A stretch of 64,000 nucleotides of DNA from an uncultured Lachnospiraceae bacterium (GCA_902775555.1 CACYMQ010000006.1:1-64000); one strand, 5' to 3'. Positions 28,092 to 38,342 are shown, counted from the first letter of the stretch. Translations and numbers: made by a program. Notes: generated from the letters alone by a model not told the origin.

Positions 28092-28474
28092 GATTCACCA
28101 AAATGCTCCTCGCAGTGTTTTTTCAAAGCCTCAAAACTCTCATGACTGATCACATGCTCCATACGGCAGGCATCCTCAGTCGCATTTTCTTCGCTGACTC
28201 CCAGCTCCATAAGGAACCGTGAGATCACCTTATGACGTTCGTATATCGTCTCAGCTATCTCTTTTCCATCCTCTGTCAGATAGATATAACCCGCATCCGT
28301 AACCGTGATCAGCTCCTTTTCACGCAGGTTCTTCATTGCGATACTGACACTGGATTTCTTATAATCAAGCTCATTTGCCACATCGACGGCCCGAACTACC
28401 GGAAGACGTTCCGAAAGCATCAGGATCGCTTCCAGATAATTCTCCATAGATTCGTTTGATTTAATGTTATGCAT
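28088..28474 (-). CDS. DtxR/MntR family metal-dependent regulator
   Basis: 128 residues from the ATG at 28474, which follows GGGGGAG; the longer frame to 28498 has no site. An N-terminal winged helix (ENYLEAILMLSERLPVVRAVDVANELDYKKSSVS) is followed by a dimerisation/metal-binding domain with the expected E and H residues (ERHKVISRFL, CRMEHVISHESFEALKKH). No SH3-like third domain is present, as in MntR. It probably senses Mn2+ or Fe2+. The first gene of the unit, it overlaps the LCP gene, an unusual regulator-wall enzyme pairing. Confidence 0.9.
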   Translation of the reverse strand: MHNIKSNESMENYLEAILMLSERLPVVRAVDVANELDYKKSSVSIAMKNLREKELITVTDAGYIYLTEDGKEIAETIYERHKVISRFLMELGVSEENATEDACRMEHVISHESFEALKKHCEEHFGES

Positions 28475-28512
28475 CTTCTCCCCCAAAATAAGCATCAAAA
28501 ACCACTGAAACG

Positions 28513-28541
28513 ATTATAGCAAACCAACAGAAATGTGGCAA
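28513..28541 (-). promoter_or_regulatory. Predicted promoter of the dtxR-like / LCP / redox unit
   Basis: Minus-strand TTGCCA (28536-28541), 17-bp spacer, TATAAT (28513-28518). It lies about 40 bp before the regulator's ATG. Confidence 0.7.
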
Positions 28542-28545
28542 GAAG

Positions 28546-28851
28546 CTAATCCTGTGCACCCGACTGAAGTTTACGCAGCTTCTCAGACTGATAATCCTTA
28601 CTGATACTCAGTATCTCCTTCAGGAACCGGATATAGGATTCCTGAAATCTGGGTTCAATGGATACCGCCAGGCGTTCCAGCATCTCCTTCTCCCTGCCGG
28701 GCTGGTAGACCGCACCATTGCTTCTGGCCTTCAGCTCCGCAACCTCATCCGACAGTTCCATCCTCTTCAGAAAAAGCGCCTTCATCTTCTGATCCACATC
28801 ATCGATCCGCGCACGGATCGCAGCCAATTCCTTCTGACTATCCTCTTTCAT
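28546..28851 (-). CDS. Chorismate mutase, AroQ type
   Basis: 101 residues, all-helical AroQ fold. ELAAIRARIDDVDQKMKALFLKRMELSDEVAELK carries the conserved arginine and the helix-1 pattern, with REKEMLERL and FLKEILSISKDYQ after it. It converts chorismate to prephenate for Phe/Tyr synthesis. It stands alone, without a fused dehydratase or dehydrogenase. The ATG has AAGGAGAG upstream, and its start overlaps the end of the helicase gene by 14 bp, so it is probably translated from the same mRNA. Confidence 0.9.
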   Translation of the reverse strand: MKEDSQKELAAIRARIDDVDQKMKALFLKRMELSDEVAELKARSNGAVYQPGREKEMLERLAVSIEPRFQESYIRFLKEILSISKDYQSEKLRKLQSGAQD

Positions 28852-30709
28852 CTTTTCTCTCCTTACCTGATACCCGTATCTCCTTTAGAAAAGGAGACGG
28901 ATGCACTGCCCTTCGCCCGATCATTTTCGGTGCATGGATCGTAAGCCGTTCGGAAGCTCTGGTGATCCCCACGTAAAACATCCGCCGTTCTTCTTCCACC
29001 GCTGCTTCCGTCCTGGCTTTTTTATGCGGGATCACATCTTCCACACAGTCCAGGATGTGAACCTCCCGGAACTCCAGCCCTTTGGCGCTATGCAGTGTCA
29101 TCAGCTGCACCCCCGGCCGTATTCCTTCTCTCTGGCTTTCTCTTTTTCGGTTTTCCTCCTTCAGCAGTTCCCGATAGGCATCCGCATATTCAAAGAAATC
29201 CTCCAAATGGTCATATGGCTCCGCCATGGACCGGAGTTCATCCAGTGTATCCAGGATCTCACCCCGGTCCAGGGATCTTCGGTCCGCCTCCTCCATGAGC
29301 CAGGCCTCATACCGGACTACCTTTCGTATATAATCGATAGCCGCAGCAGGGGGAAGGGTACGTATTCTCCGCAAATGTTCCCTGAGGTTCTGAAGATTTT
29401 TTTCCAGATAGGCCGTTCCCCTGACCCGTGCCGTCATTTTAACGAGATCCACCGGATCCTCCATGAGCAGGTCTCTTCGTATATAACGTACCGGCTTATT
29501 CATGATCCGGAGGAATCTTCCCCTCTCCTGTTCACCGGCCGCAAAATGAAGATAATCCATCACCGGTTCCGCTGCCATATGGGAGAAGATATCCGGGATC
29601 CTGTCCCGCATCACATACGGGATCTGATACTCCCTCAGCAGGAATCCGATCCCCCTGGGATCCCGATTTGTACGGAAGAGCACCGCGATCTCCTCATAGG
29701 GTACTCCCCGCTCATGGGCTTTCAGGATGGAAGAAAGGATCTCCTTATGCTCTTCCCTGTCATTTGCAGGCTCCCGAAATATGACCCGCTCCCCCGGTCT
29801 CCCCTTCTTCTTTGCCCTAAGGGCCTTCTCATATCTGCTTTTGTTATGCCGGATCAGTCTTGCACCCGTATCCGTGATAAAATCCGGACACCGGTAATTG
29901 ACACTGAGCGCGATCCTTTTCCCCTGTGGAAATTCCCGGTCGAAGGAGAGCATGATCTCCGGCCTTGCACCACGGAATCCGTAAATGGACTGATCATCAT
30001 CCCCCACGGCAAAAAAATTGTCACGGGGATGCACCAGCAGCTTCAGGATCTCGTACTGGATCCGGTTGGTATCCTGATATTCATCCACCATGATAAAAGG
30101 ATACATCTCCCGGATCCGTTCCAGGATATCCTTTCTCTCGGTCAGAAGACGGTAGCACATTTCCAGCATGTCATTAAAATCCAGCCGTCCCAGGCGCTTC
30201 TTTCGTTCCCGGAATCTCCTGATCAGCAGCCGGAATTCCTCGGCCGGAAGATCCGTGCTGTAATAATCCTCCGGACGGATCATATCATTTGTGATAAGAT
30301 CCATCTGATGCAGCACACTCTGAAGGACTTCCTCACTGCTTCCGTATTCCGGGGAGATCTCCGACAGGAGTTTCCGGATCATGGCCGTCCTCTCGTCCTC
30401 CCCCAGCACCGCTTCCGCCGGAAGCTTATATGCCGTTCGTATGATCCAGTAGAAAAAAGCATGAAAGGTAGAGAACCGGACGCCCCCCGAAGCCTGGTCC
30501 ATGGCCTCATATCTTTGCTGCATGGACCTTGCGGCCGCCTTGGTAAATGTGATGACAAGGATCTGCCTCGGTATCACACCATGAACCGTCACCAGGCGGT
30601 TCACCCTCTGCAGGATCACCGTAGTCTTCCCCGAGCCCGGTGTCCCCAGTACAAGAAGGGGTCCCCGAAACCATTCGATTGCCTGTATTTGTTCTTCGTT
30701 AAATGTCAT
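28838..30709 (-). CDS. UvrD/Rep-family ATP-dependent helicase
   Basis: 623 residues from the ATG at 30709 (AAAGGA upstream; the longer frame adds 11 unlikely residues). Superfamily 1A motifs run in order: Q-motif [22 protein letters not shown], Ia [71 protein letters not shown]. It is about 100 residues shorter than typical PcrA/UvrD because the C-terminal extension is missing, so it may be a paralogue of the main PcrA. The role in DNA repair or replication is inferred. Confidence 0.92.
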   Translation of the reverse strand: MTFNEEQIQAIEWFRGPLLVLGTPGSGKTTVILQRVNRLVTVHGVIPRQILVITFTKAAARSMQQRYEAMDQASGGVRFSTFHAFFYWIIRTAYKLPAEAVLGEDERTAMIRKLLSEISPEYGSSEEVLQSVLHQMDLITNDMIRPEDYYSTDLPAEEFRLLIRRFRERKKRLGRLDFNDMLEMCYRLLTERKDILERIREMYPFIMVDEYQDTNRIQYEILKLLVHPRDNFFAVGDDDQSIYGFRGARPEIMLSFDREFPQGKRIALSVNYRCPDFITDTGARLIRHNKSRYEKALRAKKKGRPGERVIFREPANDREEHKEILSSILKAHERGVPYEEIAVLFRTNRDPRGIGFLLREYQIPYVMRDRIPDIFSHMAAEPVMDYLHFAAGEQERGRFLRIMNKPVRYIRRDLLMEDPVDLVKMTARVRGTAYLEKNLQNLREHLRRIRTLPPAAAIDYIRKVVRYEAWLMEEADRRSLDRGEILDTLDELRSMAEPYDHLEDFFEYADAYRELLKEENRKRESQREGIRPGVQLMTLHSAKGLEFREVHILDCVEDVIPHKKARTEAAVEEERRMFYVGITRASERLTIHAPKMIGRRAVHPSPFLKEIRVSGKERKDERG

Positions 30710-30733
30710 CTGTTCCTTTCGTTTCCCCGTACG

Positions 30734-30774
30734 AAAAAACAAAGGATCCTGTCAATCTCCTGACGGGATCCTTC
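30734..30774 (-). terminator. Rho-independent terminator
   Basis: AAGGATCCTGTC (30742-30753) pairs with GACGGGATCCTT (30762-30773) with one mismatch. On the minus strand it is followed by TTTGTTTTTT. It ends the SEC-C gene transcript just before the helicase gene. Confidence 0.8.
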
Positions 30775-30793
30775 GCTTTCGTTCAGGACAGCA

Positions 30794-31300
30794 TTACAGA
30801 TTTGCTCCACAGCATTTCTTATATTTTTTACCTGAACCACAGGGGCACGGATCATTCCGTCCTACCTTCGGAGGCTTTACGATGGTATGAGAGGATTTCT
30901 CCTTCTTATAAAGCTCCTCCCTCTTCTCCTTCGTATAGATCGCATCCCACTGGGGCAGAGTATACAGCCATTCCGCATTGCACTGTACCATATTCATATA
31001 CAGTTTCTCTGTATCGATCTCCAGAGTAAGGGGCGTATCCTCCTCCATATTCTCCAGGTCATTTTCATTTACAAGGCTGTCATTGATACCATCCAGAAAA
31101 CCGGTCATGGTCTCGATATCCGTATTCCAGCGTTCCGCCAGACTCTTTACCGTTCCTTCCACCTTCTGTGCCGGATCCTGAAGCAGTTCTTCATAGATTC
31201 CCTTCTCTACAAGAAAATAATCCTTCCAGAATTTCTGTCCTTCCGGGGTCCGCTCATCCAGACCATAGGCATGATCCCGCCAATCCTTAAGAAGTCCCAT
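30794..31300 (-). CDS. SEC-C motif protein of unknown function
   Basis: 168 residues from the ATG at 31300 (GGGAGAG upstream; the frame itself extends to 31351). The body is acidic and helical ([19 protein letters not shown]). It ends in a SEC-C zinc motif with [19 protein letters not shown], the same element SecA uses to bind zinc and SecB or ribosomes. The body has no recognised domain. A role as an adaptor or ribosome-associated factor is possible but unproven. It is a single gene with its own promoter and terminator. Confidence 0.85.
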   Translation of the reverse strand: MGLLKDWRDHAYGLDERTPEGQKFWKDYFLVEKGIYEELLQDPAQKVEGTVKSLAERWNTDIETMTGFLDGINDSLVNENDLENMEEDTPLTLEIDTEKLYMNMVQCNAEWLYTLPQWDAIYTKEKREELYKKEKSSHTIVKPPKVGRNDPCPCGSGKKYKKCCGANL

Positions 31301-31359
31301 AACATCTCTCCCTTTAGCATTGATTATTCTATCCCTGTGCCATTGATGCACCGTCGCAT

Positions 31360-31388
31360 ATTATAGCAAATGCATTCCCTTGTTTCAA
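31360..31388 (-). promoter_or_regulatory. Predicted promoter of the SEC-C gene
   Basis: Minus-strand TTGAAA (31383-31388), 17-bp spacer, TATAAT (31360-31365), about 55 bp before the ATG. Confidence 0.75.
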
Positions 31389-31419
31389 GAGTTACCTTTC
31401 GAAAAGGCAGGAAAGGTTC

Positions 31420-34400
31420 CTACGGATTCACGCAGGCACCGCTCTTATTGAACTTATAGGTCTTCTTCCCGATTTTCTTCGAAGTATCCGTCAGGCAGTA
31501 CCCCTTACTGTCGAAGTAATACCACTTACCATCGATCCTTTGCCACCGGTTCTTCGGATACCAGCCCTTGGAATCAATGTAGTACCAGCCTGTCTTATCT
31601 CTCTTCCATTTTGCCTTCGGCTGATAGGTCCAGCTTCCGTTCTTGTTCAGCCAGTAACCCTTACACCATTCATTGGATGCCATACTGCCGCCGGATTTAA
31701 AGAAATACCACGTTTTGCCGATCTTCTTCCATCCCGTGACCATGACTCCGTTTTTACCCAGATAATACCAGTTCTTTCCATCCTTCAGCCATCCGGTCTG
31801 CATATATCCCTTTTTGTCGAAGTGATACCATTTTCCGCCGATCTTCACCCAGGCATTCTTCGGATAGGAACCGTCCGTATATCTGAACCATGTACCATGG
31901 GAATCACTTTGCCATGTTCCGTTTTCACCCTCCGGATCCTTCTTCTCTGCTGTTGTAACGATCTTCGTATTCGGATCCACATAAAGCCCATGCTGCGCAT
32001 TTTCCTTGGACCGGTAGATTAAATACTTCGTTCCGGTATGAGAATCCGTCGTTTCCGTTTTGGTTCCGGCGTACGCTTCCAGCAGCATACTGTTGCGACT
32101 GATATCCAGCTCCCCGATGGAGTTGCCGTAACAGCTGACACTGTAAAGCATCGGATTTTGGGACAGCTCCAGCTCCGAAAGACTGCACCCGGAGCAGGAA
32201 AGCTCCCGGAGTTTCGGGCAGACAGAAAGGTCGATCCTGCTGATCCCGGTAGAAGAAACCCACAGCCATTCCAGTGCGCCGTTCTTTGACAGATCCAGTG
32301 TGGTTATGGGATTCTCCCCGCAATATAATCGCTTCAGTTTTGTCTGTTTACCAAGGTCCAGGGTCTTCAGCTGATTCTCTCCGCACTGAAGTTCTATCAG
32401 CATCGGATTTGCAGAAAGATCCAGTACGGTCAGTCCGCATCCTTCGCACCACAGATCATCCAGCTTCGGATTCGATTTCGTATTCAGTGTCTTCAATTCC
32501 GGATTATATGCCACATCCAGTATCCGAAGCTCCGGAAGCATGGTCACATCCAGCCCTTTTAGTCCGTTTCCTCCCAGATAAAGGGATTCCAGACTTTTAT
32601 TCCGTGACAGGTCCACCGTCTGAACCCGGCAGTTCGATGCTGAAAGATATTTCAGATTCGGGAAGTACTGAATTCCTTCCAGTGTCGTAAGCTTCTCCTC
32701 CCAGTCATCCAGTGCCAGATTCTTTACATCCAGTGCTTCCTGCATGGACAGAACCTTATCTGAATTCCAGTCAATACTTTTATTCAATAACGTGGTCCGA
32801 AGTCCTTCTGACGGAAAAGCAGCTGCATCCAACGAAACCACCAGAGGCACCTGTCCGCTTAGGGCAAGGGATCCTTTCGAAGATTTACGGATCGTACTGT
32901 ATCCCGTTTCATAGACGGTTCCGTAAAGAGCGGCATCCACCAGCCTCGGATTCCTGCGGATATCCACCTGATCGATCCGGGACCTGTAGAGTTCCAGCTT
33001 TGAAAGCTCCGGATTATCCGACACATTGAGTGACTTAACAGCCGTATCTGCAAGATACAATTCGGTAAGGTACGGATTCTTTGCCACATAAACAGTGGAA
33101 AGATCCTCATTTTCCGAAAGATCCAGAACCATGAGGTTTCTCGCCCCCTTCAGATTTGCATTCTTGATCTTATTATGATATGCATAGAGTTTCCGTAACT
33201 GATCCAGTTTTTCCACTCCGACCAGCGATTGGATCCCCATATTCCCGATATGCAGCTCATAGATATCTGCGATATCATCCTCCGATAATACGCCGTTTCC
33301 GTCCGGATCAAAGGTGTCCTTCATATACTGCCGGAGTACCGTATCGGAGAAACTGTCATCGATGGAGATACCGTCCAGAACCTTTACGACCTTGGTATAT
33401 GCATCATTTTCAAAACCGGTTTTCCGGATCCGGACCCTGAAATAATACCCCAGATCCGACTCCGTTACCTTGTAACGCTCCGGTCCCTGCTCCTCTTCTG
33501 TCGGATTGGAGATATCCGTCCAGCCGGAGGTCCCGTTGGCACTTCGCTGCCACTGCACCTGAAAACCGTTCATATCCCGGTGAAAGTCCAGCGCACCGTC
33601 AAACCACACCCTGAGAGTGGATCCCACCACCGGATAGGACGGCGTCAGTTTGATGGCATCCGTCAGCCCGTAATGTACCGTTGCCGACTTCAGACTGTCA
33701 TTTCCATCCAGGATCTCCACGGAATCCCATTCTGCCTTGGTTCCGCCATAATAGACATCCGTAAGCTTCGGTGTTTTATTAAACGCATTTTTCTGGATCG
33801 ACAGGATATTCTTCGGGATCACGACTCCTGTCAGATTCGGACAATTGGCAAATGTATCTTCATAGACAAGGCCCATCCCGCCGCTGAGATTCACCACACG
33901 GATCCCCGTACAGTTCTGGAAGGCGCCCTCCCGGACCGTCTTCACGCTGTCCGGGAGATCCACCTGCGGGAAATTGATCCCGCCGGCAAATGCCCTTTCA
34001 TAAATGACACGCAGGGTTTCCGGAAATACCAGCTTGTCCGGGATCGTCCGATAGAAGGCTTCCGTACCTATCGTCTCAAGCCCGTTTCCGAAGGAGATCT
34101 TACGCAGCCTGGACTGATCCTTAAATGCTCCTCTGTCCACATACTTCACACTGTCGGCCAGATTTGCCTCCGTGATCTTCGGCGTTTCAAGCTTCGGGGC
34201 CTTGAATGCGTAGGTTCCGATCTCAGTCACACCATCCCCGACCTCCACACGATAGATCTTCTTCAGATTCTCCTTCCAGGGTGCGGTGGTACTTTCCTGT
34301 GAGGTGGAATCAAGAGTATAATCCCCCGTCTTTCCCGTACCTGAAATATAGATCGTATAGGGTGACGACGCATCCGAACCGTCTTCGATCACGGAATAAC

Positions 34401-34542
34401 TGCAATCCCCGGTGGAACCGCTTTCAACCACATCGCCTTCCGCCGCAAAACTGGCCATTCCTCCGGCAAGAACCACCCCTGCCGTAAGTATTGACACCAT
34501 GGCCGAAGCACATTTTCTCATCAATCTCATTTGCTTTCCCAT
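31420..34542 (-). CDS. Secreted leucine-rich-repeat protein with cell-wall-binding repeats
   Basis: 1040 residues from the ATG at 34542, just after a TTG that opens the frame; AAAGGATGAGG lies upstream. A signal peptide (ASAMVSILTAGVVLAGGMASFA) is followed by BspA-like LRR_5 repeats (about 50-290, such as VKYVDRGAFKDQSRLRKISF), an Ig-like segment and an EF-hand-like FDPDGNGVLSEDDI. Two blocks of short leucine-rich repeats follow (LTELYLADTAVKSLNVSDNP; LRILDVAYNPELKTLNTK). The tail has at least five choline-binding-type repeats of GWYYIDSKGWYPKNRWQ pattern. It is probably attached non-covalently to wall polymers and used for adhesion. It lies 27 bp downstream of another wall-binding gene. Confidence 0.9.
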   Translation of the reverse strand: MGKQMRLMRKCASAMVSILTAGVVLAGGMASFAAEGDVVESGSTGDCSYSVIEDGSDASSPYTIYISGTGKTGDYTLDSTSQESTTAPWKENLKKIYRVEVGDGVTEIGTYAFKAPKLETPKITEANLADSVKYVDRGAFKDQSRLRKISFGNGLETIGTEAFYRTIPDKLVFPETLRVIYERAFAGGINFPQVDLPDSVKTVREGAFQNCTGIRVVNLSGGMGLVYEDTFANCPNLTGVVIPKNILSIQKNAFNKTPKLTDVYYGGTKAEWDSVEILDGNDSLKSATVHYGLTDAIKLTPSYPVVGSTLRVWFDGALDFHRDMNGFQVQWQRSANGTSGWTDISNPTEEEQGPERYKVTESDLGYYFRVRIRKTGFENDAYTKVVKVLDGISIDDSFSDTVLRQYMKDTFDPDGNGVLSEDDIADIYELHIGNMGIQSLVGVEKLDQLRKLYAYHNKIKNANLKGARNLMVLDLSENEDLSTVYVAKNPYLTELYLADTAVKSLNVSDNPELSKLELYRSRIDQVDIRRNPRLVDAALYGTVYETGYSTIRKSSKGSLALSGQVPLVVSLDAAAFPSEGLRTTLLNKSIDWNSDKVLSMQEALDVKNLALDDWEEKLTTLEGIQYFPNLKYLSASNCRVQTVDLSRNKSLESLYLGGNGLKGLDVTMLPELRILDVAYNPELKTLNTKSNPKLDDLWCEGCGLTVLDLSANPMLIELQCGENQLKTLDLGKQTKLKRLYCGENPITTLDLSKNGALEWLWVSSTGISRIDLSVCPKLRELSCSGCSLSELELSQNPMLYSVSCYGNSIGELDISRNSMLLEAYAGTKTETTDSHTGTKYLIYRSKENAQHGLYVDPNTKIVTTAEKKDPEGENGTWQSDSHGTWFRYTDGSYPKNAWVKIGGKWYHFDKKGYMQTGWLKDGKNWYYLGKNGVMVTGWKKIGKTWYFFKSGGSMASNEWCKGYWLNKNGSWTYQPKAKWKRDKTGWYYIDSKGWYPKNRWQRIDGKWYYFDSKGYCLTDTSKKIGKKTYKFNKSGACVNP
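31421..31685. repeat. Direct repeat copy A, wall-binding tail of the LRR gene
   Basis: Aligns without gaps by eye to 34571-34835, with scattered third-position changes and long identical blocks. It encodes the last wall-binding repeats. The copies are 3.15 kb apart in the same orientation, so recombination would fuse the two surface genes. Confidence 0.85.
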
Positions 34543-34569
34543 CAAACCTCATCCTTTCGATCGTGTGCC

Positions 34570-37500
34570 TCACGGATTCGTGCAGACTCCGCTCTTATTG
34601 AACTTATAGGTCTTCTTTCCGATCTTCTTTGAAGTATCTGTCAGACAATATCCCTTGCTGTCGAAGTAATACCACTTACCATCGATCTTCTGCCACTGAT
34701 CCTTCGGATACCATCCCTTGGAATCAATGTAGTACCAGCCTGTCTTGTTCTTCTTCCATTTTGCCTTCGGCTTATAGGTCCAGCTTCCGTTCTTGTTCAG
34801 CCAGTAGCCCTTGCACCATTCATTGGATGCCATATAACCGTCTGCTTTGAAGAAGTACCACTTGCCGTCGACCTTCTGCCACTGATTCTTCGGATACCAG
34901 CCGGAACTGTCCTCGATCCACCAGCCCTTCTTGTTCTTCTTCCATTTCATTTTCGGCTGATAGCTCTGAACACCGTTCTTATCATACCATTTGCCCTTCA
35001 CCCATTCATTGGAATATAAAGGCGGCAGAAGGATATCCGATGCATCAGTTACCATCTTTGTTCCCTCTTTGTCCAGGAAGATCGTGCCGCAGTCGCTGCA
35101 GATATAATAGACCTTATGACCTCTCTTATCTGCTGTAGATGCCAGTTTATCCACCTTTGTCAGTTTATGGGCTTCTATGGCTTCTGTCTTCGTTGCACCG
35201 CAGTCCTCACAGGTGTAGGTCATAACGCCGGCTGCCTTGGCAGTGGCTTCCTTCGTCACCGTTCCGTCATCCCAGGAGTGATAATCGGATTCCGTATCCT
35301 TGCAGACCTTACAGGTTCTGGTGTGGGATCCGTCCTTACTATCCTGACAGGGGCCCCAGTCATGCTGATGCATCAGCTTCGTGGTATCCTTTGGAAGGAT
35401 GAGCTTATTCGGATTCAGCTTCTGCTGGTGCACGATGAACCAGACAAGTACACCCGGAGTCGAATCATATTGAGGAACGTCCAGCGTAATGGTGCTTACT
35501 TTGACCATGAATTCACCGTGTATGGACGAAAACGGCTGCACGGTGCCTGTGATGCGTCCCTTACTGTCAATGCTGAGTCCGGAAGGCAGCTTTTCTCCAT
35601 TATTGGAATAAGCGGTAACCTGATGAGTGACACCTGCAGCCGTATGTCTGGGATTGCAGATATGGATCAGATACTCACTGATATCGATATCCACCTCGTC
35701 ACCCACATAAACATCGAAATAACTCTGCGTCAGTTCAAAGGTATCCTTCGGTATACTGATCCCGTAGAAATCATGCACGCAGGTGACCTGCTTCTCATTG
35801 TCAATGGTCACGCTGTAGGCACTGCTGCCGTTGATCCTGACCTTCAGAACTCCCTCGGTGCCCTCTACGAATCGTTTGGAGGATGACTCCGGCAGCGTAA
35901 GTACGATCTTGGCCTGCGGACGCCAGTTATCCTCCCGGATCAGTGTCCCCTCAGCCGTAAGGCCGCGGGTATATGTAACAGAAGCAATGGTGATACCCGG
36001 ATTGGAAACCGCAATATTCTCCTTCACGGGAGCCTTATCCCCATAACAGAGATCCTCGAATCCCAGGATATCAAAGCCCGTAATATCATTGACCGGATCA
36101 TACCCCTCATTTACCGTAAGATGATAGATCGGGCCTGTATAATCATACGACTTTCCGGTATTATAATCCCTGACTGTCCCCCGGAATACATAATAGCCGG
36201 AATCCGCAGGTTTCAGCGAGGCAATATTGATACTCCGACGGGCATCCGTAAGGACATACTTTCCGTTGGTAAAAATCTTCGTTCCACCGCCGTTTTTAAG
36301 TGTTGTTTCACTGTCCGCCTTATACCAGCAGGCATCGCTCAACTGATCCGGATTCAGTATCATGGCATCCTCCGCTGTCATCTTGACAACTCCCGCCGAC
36401 TGGTAAACCGCCTTCTGTATCACCTCTTTACTGTCCGTCAGATTCACTCCGAAATGTGCCGCCCTCGTCTGGGTTTCGCCATCCGTATTTTTGAAGACAC
36501 AGGCGATATCTGCCGCTCCGGTAATGGGATAATCCTTCAATGTAGCCACACCTGTCGCGGAGTCGAAGGTGCCACCGCTGATCGATGCACTTTCCGGATA
36601 AAGCATCTTCCACTCTGCCCCGGTGGCACCTGTAGCCTTCGCGGTCAGAGTCACCTTTGTTCCTGGGCCGTCCACGATCTTCCCGGAAGGATCCGTAACC
36701 ACCTTCGGTTTCCTGGTGTCCAGATTCACCTTGATGATCTTCCGGAAGGCCGCCTTCCTTGCCACCTTGCCCGAGCCCAGATAGAGCACGTGATTGTTGC
36801 TCACCTGGAGCATGAAACTCTGCCCGAGATGTGCATCCGAAGGAAGGACATTCTTCAGATCTACATAGACTCTTCCATCCTTCCGATCCGTATCCCTGAT
36901 CGTATAGGTGTTTATGATCTTTCCGATCCCGCCGCCCTCACTGTATTTCGATCCGTTGATCGATACTGCAGGCATGACACCGGTCTCGTCACTGACGAAT
37001 ACAAATCCCTGTTTCGAAGAACGAACCTCATCCGGATCCCAATAGGAATCATCATTGATATAAAATGTGGAATCCCCCTCCATATCCCAGTTGATCTCCT
37101 TGATCTCTGTACCGGAGGTATCAAAGGCCGGTGTAATGATATCCGTCTTCGGAACGACCCTGAAGCTCTCGGTCGTACTTGTCAGATTCCCGGCAGTCCA
37201 GTCTGAAGGACTGATCTTCTTTCCGGAGCGGTAGATATTCATCTTATCCGGATCCAGTGCGGATACGGGAACTCCGATCTTCCCGTAAGATCCGTTCATA
37301 TAGATCGTACATTTCCCCAGATCGCCGAAGACATACGGAGTCGGGATCAGGATCCTGTCATTTTTATGATTGTAGAAATCACCTGCCATGATACGGATGG
37401 AGCCGGCATGATTCTGGATGACATCCGCATCGCTCCGGCCTTCAAAGGTTCCGTTGTTGATCTTTACATTTCCGCCGGTCTGATAAATAACGGCCGCACG

Positions 37501-38286
37501 TTTGTACTCCTTTATGAAATGTGATCCCTCGGTGGCGCCGGACGGGGCCTCGGTTGTCTGGATCCGATATCCGCGTGCATTCCAGTGTCCGCCGTTGACC
37601 GTAACATTTCCTTTGCTGAGATCGATCGCAACGCAGTTGATATTCTGCCTTACATACCCGTCGAACCGGTGAGTCCGGGCCAGACTGAAATCATTATACA
37701 GATATTTCACATGGCATCCGTCCATGACCCACTGTTTCTTGGAACGGGTATAATTCCTTCCTCCGTTCAGGATCAGGTCTCCGCCGTCAACGTAAAAATA
37801 GTTCCTGTGCATCTCATCGCCGCTATGGACCTCGGGAAGGCCATGCCATTCGGTTGCATCAAACATCCTTCCGCCGAAATTCAGTTCCCCGTCTCCCTTC
37901 TGACTGGAGTCATTGATGGTAAGACTGCTTCCGCTTCCGATCCTGAACATATAAAACTGTGTACCGATCCCGGCATATGTGGGACTAGAGAAGTTGATAT
38001 TCACCTCAAACTTGTACCCGTTCAGATCAAAGGTCTTTTTACCGGATCCCAGCTCGGCAAAAAATTTCCGGGTACTGTTGTTATAAGTCACCGCCGCATA
38101 CCCATCCAGCTTGATGTTCACGTCTCCGTTCTCCATCAGGGCTTTTCGGATCTCTTCCGCATTATGTGATACCAAATCCTTCGGTGCTGCTTCAACGACT
38201 CCTCCCCATGCCGGAAAGAGGCCCAGCATAAGTGTAAGCACCAACAGGATGCCCATCCACCTTTTCATCCTCTTCATCCGATACAT
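34570..38286 (-). CDS. Secreted beta-helix / Ig-like protein with CxxC modules and cell-wall-binding repeats
   Basis: 1238 residues from the ATG at 38286, with GGGAGGAAG upstream; the longer frame to 38370 would overlap the neighbouring gene. A signal peptide (ILLVLTLMLGLFPAWGGVVEA) precedes a right-handed beta-helix-like region (LTINDSSQKGDGELNFGG, GNVTVNGGHWNARGY, GNVKINNGTFEGRSDADVIQ). Several Ig-like or cadherin-like segments follow. Two CxxC modules come next (TRTCKVCKD, YTCEDCGATKTEAI, YICSDCGTIF), a pattern seen in large clostridial surface proteins. The wall-binding repeats end the protein. No catalytic residues are recognised. Function is probably adhesion or glycan contact. Confidence 0.87.
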   Translation of the reverse strand: MYRMKRMKRWMGILLVLTLMLGLFPAWGGVVEAAPKDLVSHNAEEIRKALMENGDVNIKLDGYAAVTYNNSTRKFFAELGSGKKTFDLNGYKFEVNINFSSPTYAGIGTQFYMFRIGSGSSLTINDSSQKGDGELNFGGRMFDATEWHGLPEVHSGDEMHRNYFYVDGGDLILNGGRNYTRSKKQWVMDGCHVKYLYNDFSLARTHRFDGYVRQNINCVAIDLSKGNVTVNGGHWNARGYRIQTTEAPSGATEGSHFIKEYKRAAVIYQTGGNVKINNGTFEGRSDADVIQNHAGSIRIMAGDFYNHKNDRILIPTPYVFGDLGKCTIYMNGSYGKIGVPVSALDPDKMNIYRSGKKISPSDWTAGNLTSTTESFRVVPKTDIITPAFDTSGTEIKEINWDMEGDSTFYINDDSYWDPDEVRSSKQGFVFVSDETGVMPAVSINGSKYSEGGGIGKIINTYTIRDTDRKDGRVYVDLKNVLPSDAHLGQSFMLQVSNNHVLYLGSGKVARKAAFRKIIKVNLDTRKPKVVTDPSGKIVDGPGTKVTLTAKATGATGAEWKMLYPESASISGGTFDSATGVATLKDYPITGAADIACVFKNTDGETQTRAAHFGVNLTDSKEVIQKAVYQSAGVVKMTAEDAMILNPDQLSDACWYKADSETTLKNGGGTKIFTNGKYVLTDARRSINIASLKPADSGYYVFRGTVRDYNTGKSYDYTGPIYHLTVNEGYDPVNDITGFDILGFEDLCYGDKAPVKENIAVSNPGITIASVTYTRGLTAEGTLIREDNWRPQAKIVLTLPESSSKRFVEGTEGVLKVRINGSSAYSVTIDNEKQVTCVHDFYGISIPKDTFELTQSYFDVYVGDEVDIDISEYLIHICNPRHTAAGVTHQVTAYSNNGEKLPSGLSIDSKGRITGTVQPFSSIHGEFMVKVSTITLDVPQYDSTPGVLVWFIVHQQKLNPNKLILPKDTTKLMHQHDWGPCQDSKDGSHTRTCKVCKDTESDYHSWDDGTVTKEATAKAAGVMTYTCEDCGATKTEAIEAHKLTKVDKLASTADKRGHKVYYICSDCGTIFLDKEGTKMVTDASDILLPPLYSNEWVKGKWYDKNGVQSYQPKMKWKKNKKGWWIEDSSGWYPKNQWQKVDGKWYFFKADGYMASNEWCKGYWLNKNGSWTYKPKAKWKKNKTGWYYIDSKGWYPKDQWQKIDGKWYYFDSKGYCLTDTSKKIGKKTYKFNKSGVCTNP
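34571..34835. repeat. Direct repeat copy B, wall-binding tail of the beta-helix gene
   Basis: The partner of 31421-31685. Long stretches are identical, for example around the TCGAAGTAATACCACTTACC block. This suggests recent duplication or gene conversion of the C-terminal module. Confidence 0.85.
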
Positions 38287-38342
38287 CTGCTTCCTCCCTT
38301 CCTTACGTTCCCCTTTCAGATCCACATCGCCTGCTGACAAAA

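Noticed and set aside
28901..30763. 620-codon plus-strand frame
   Set aside because: Antisense shadow of the UvrD-like helicase, whose motifs are all intact on the other strand.
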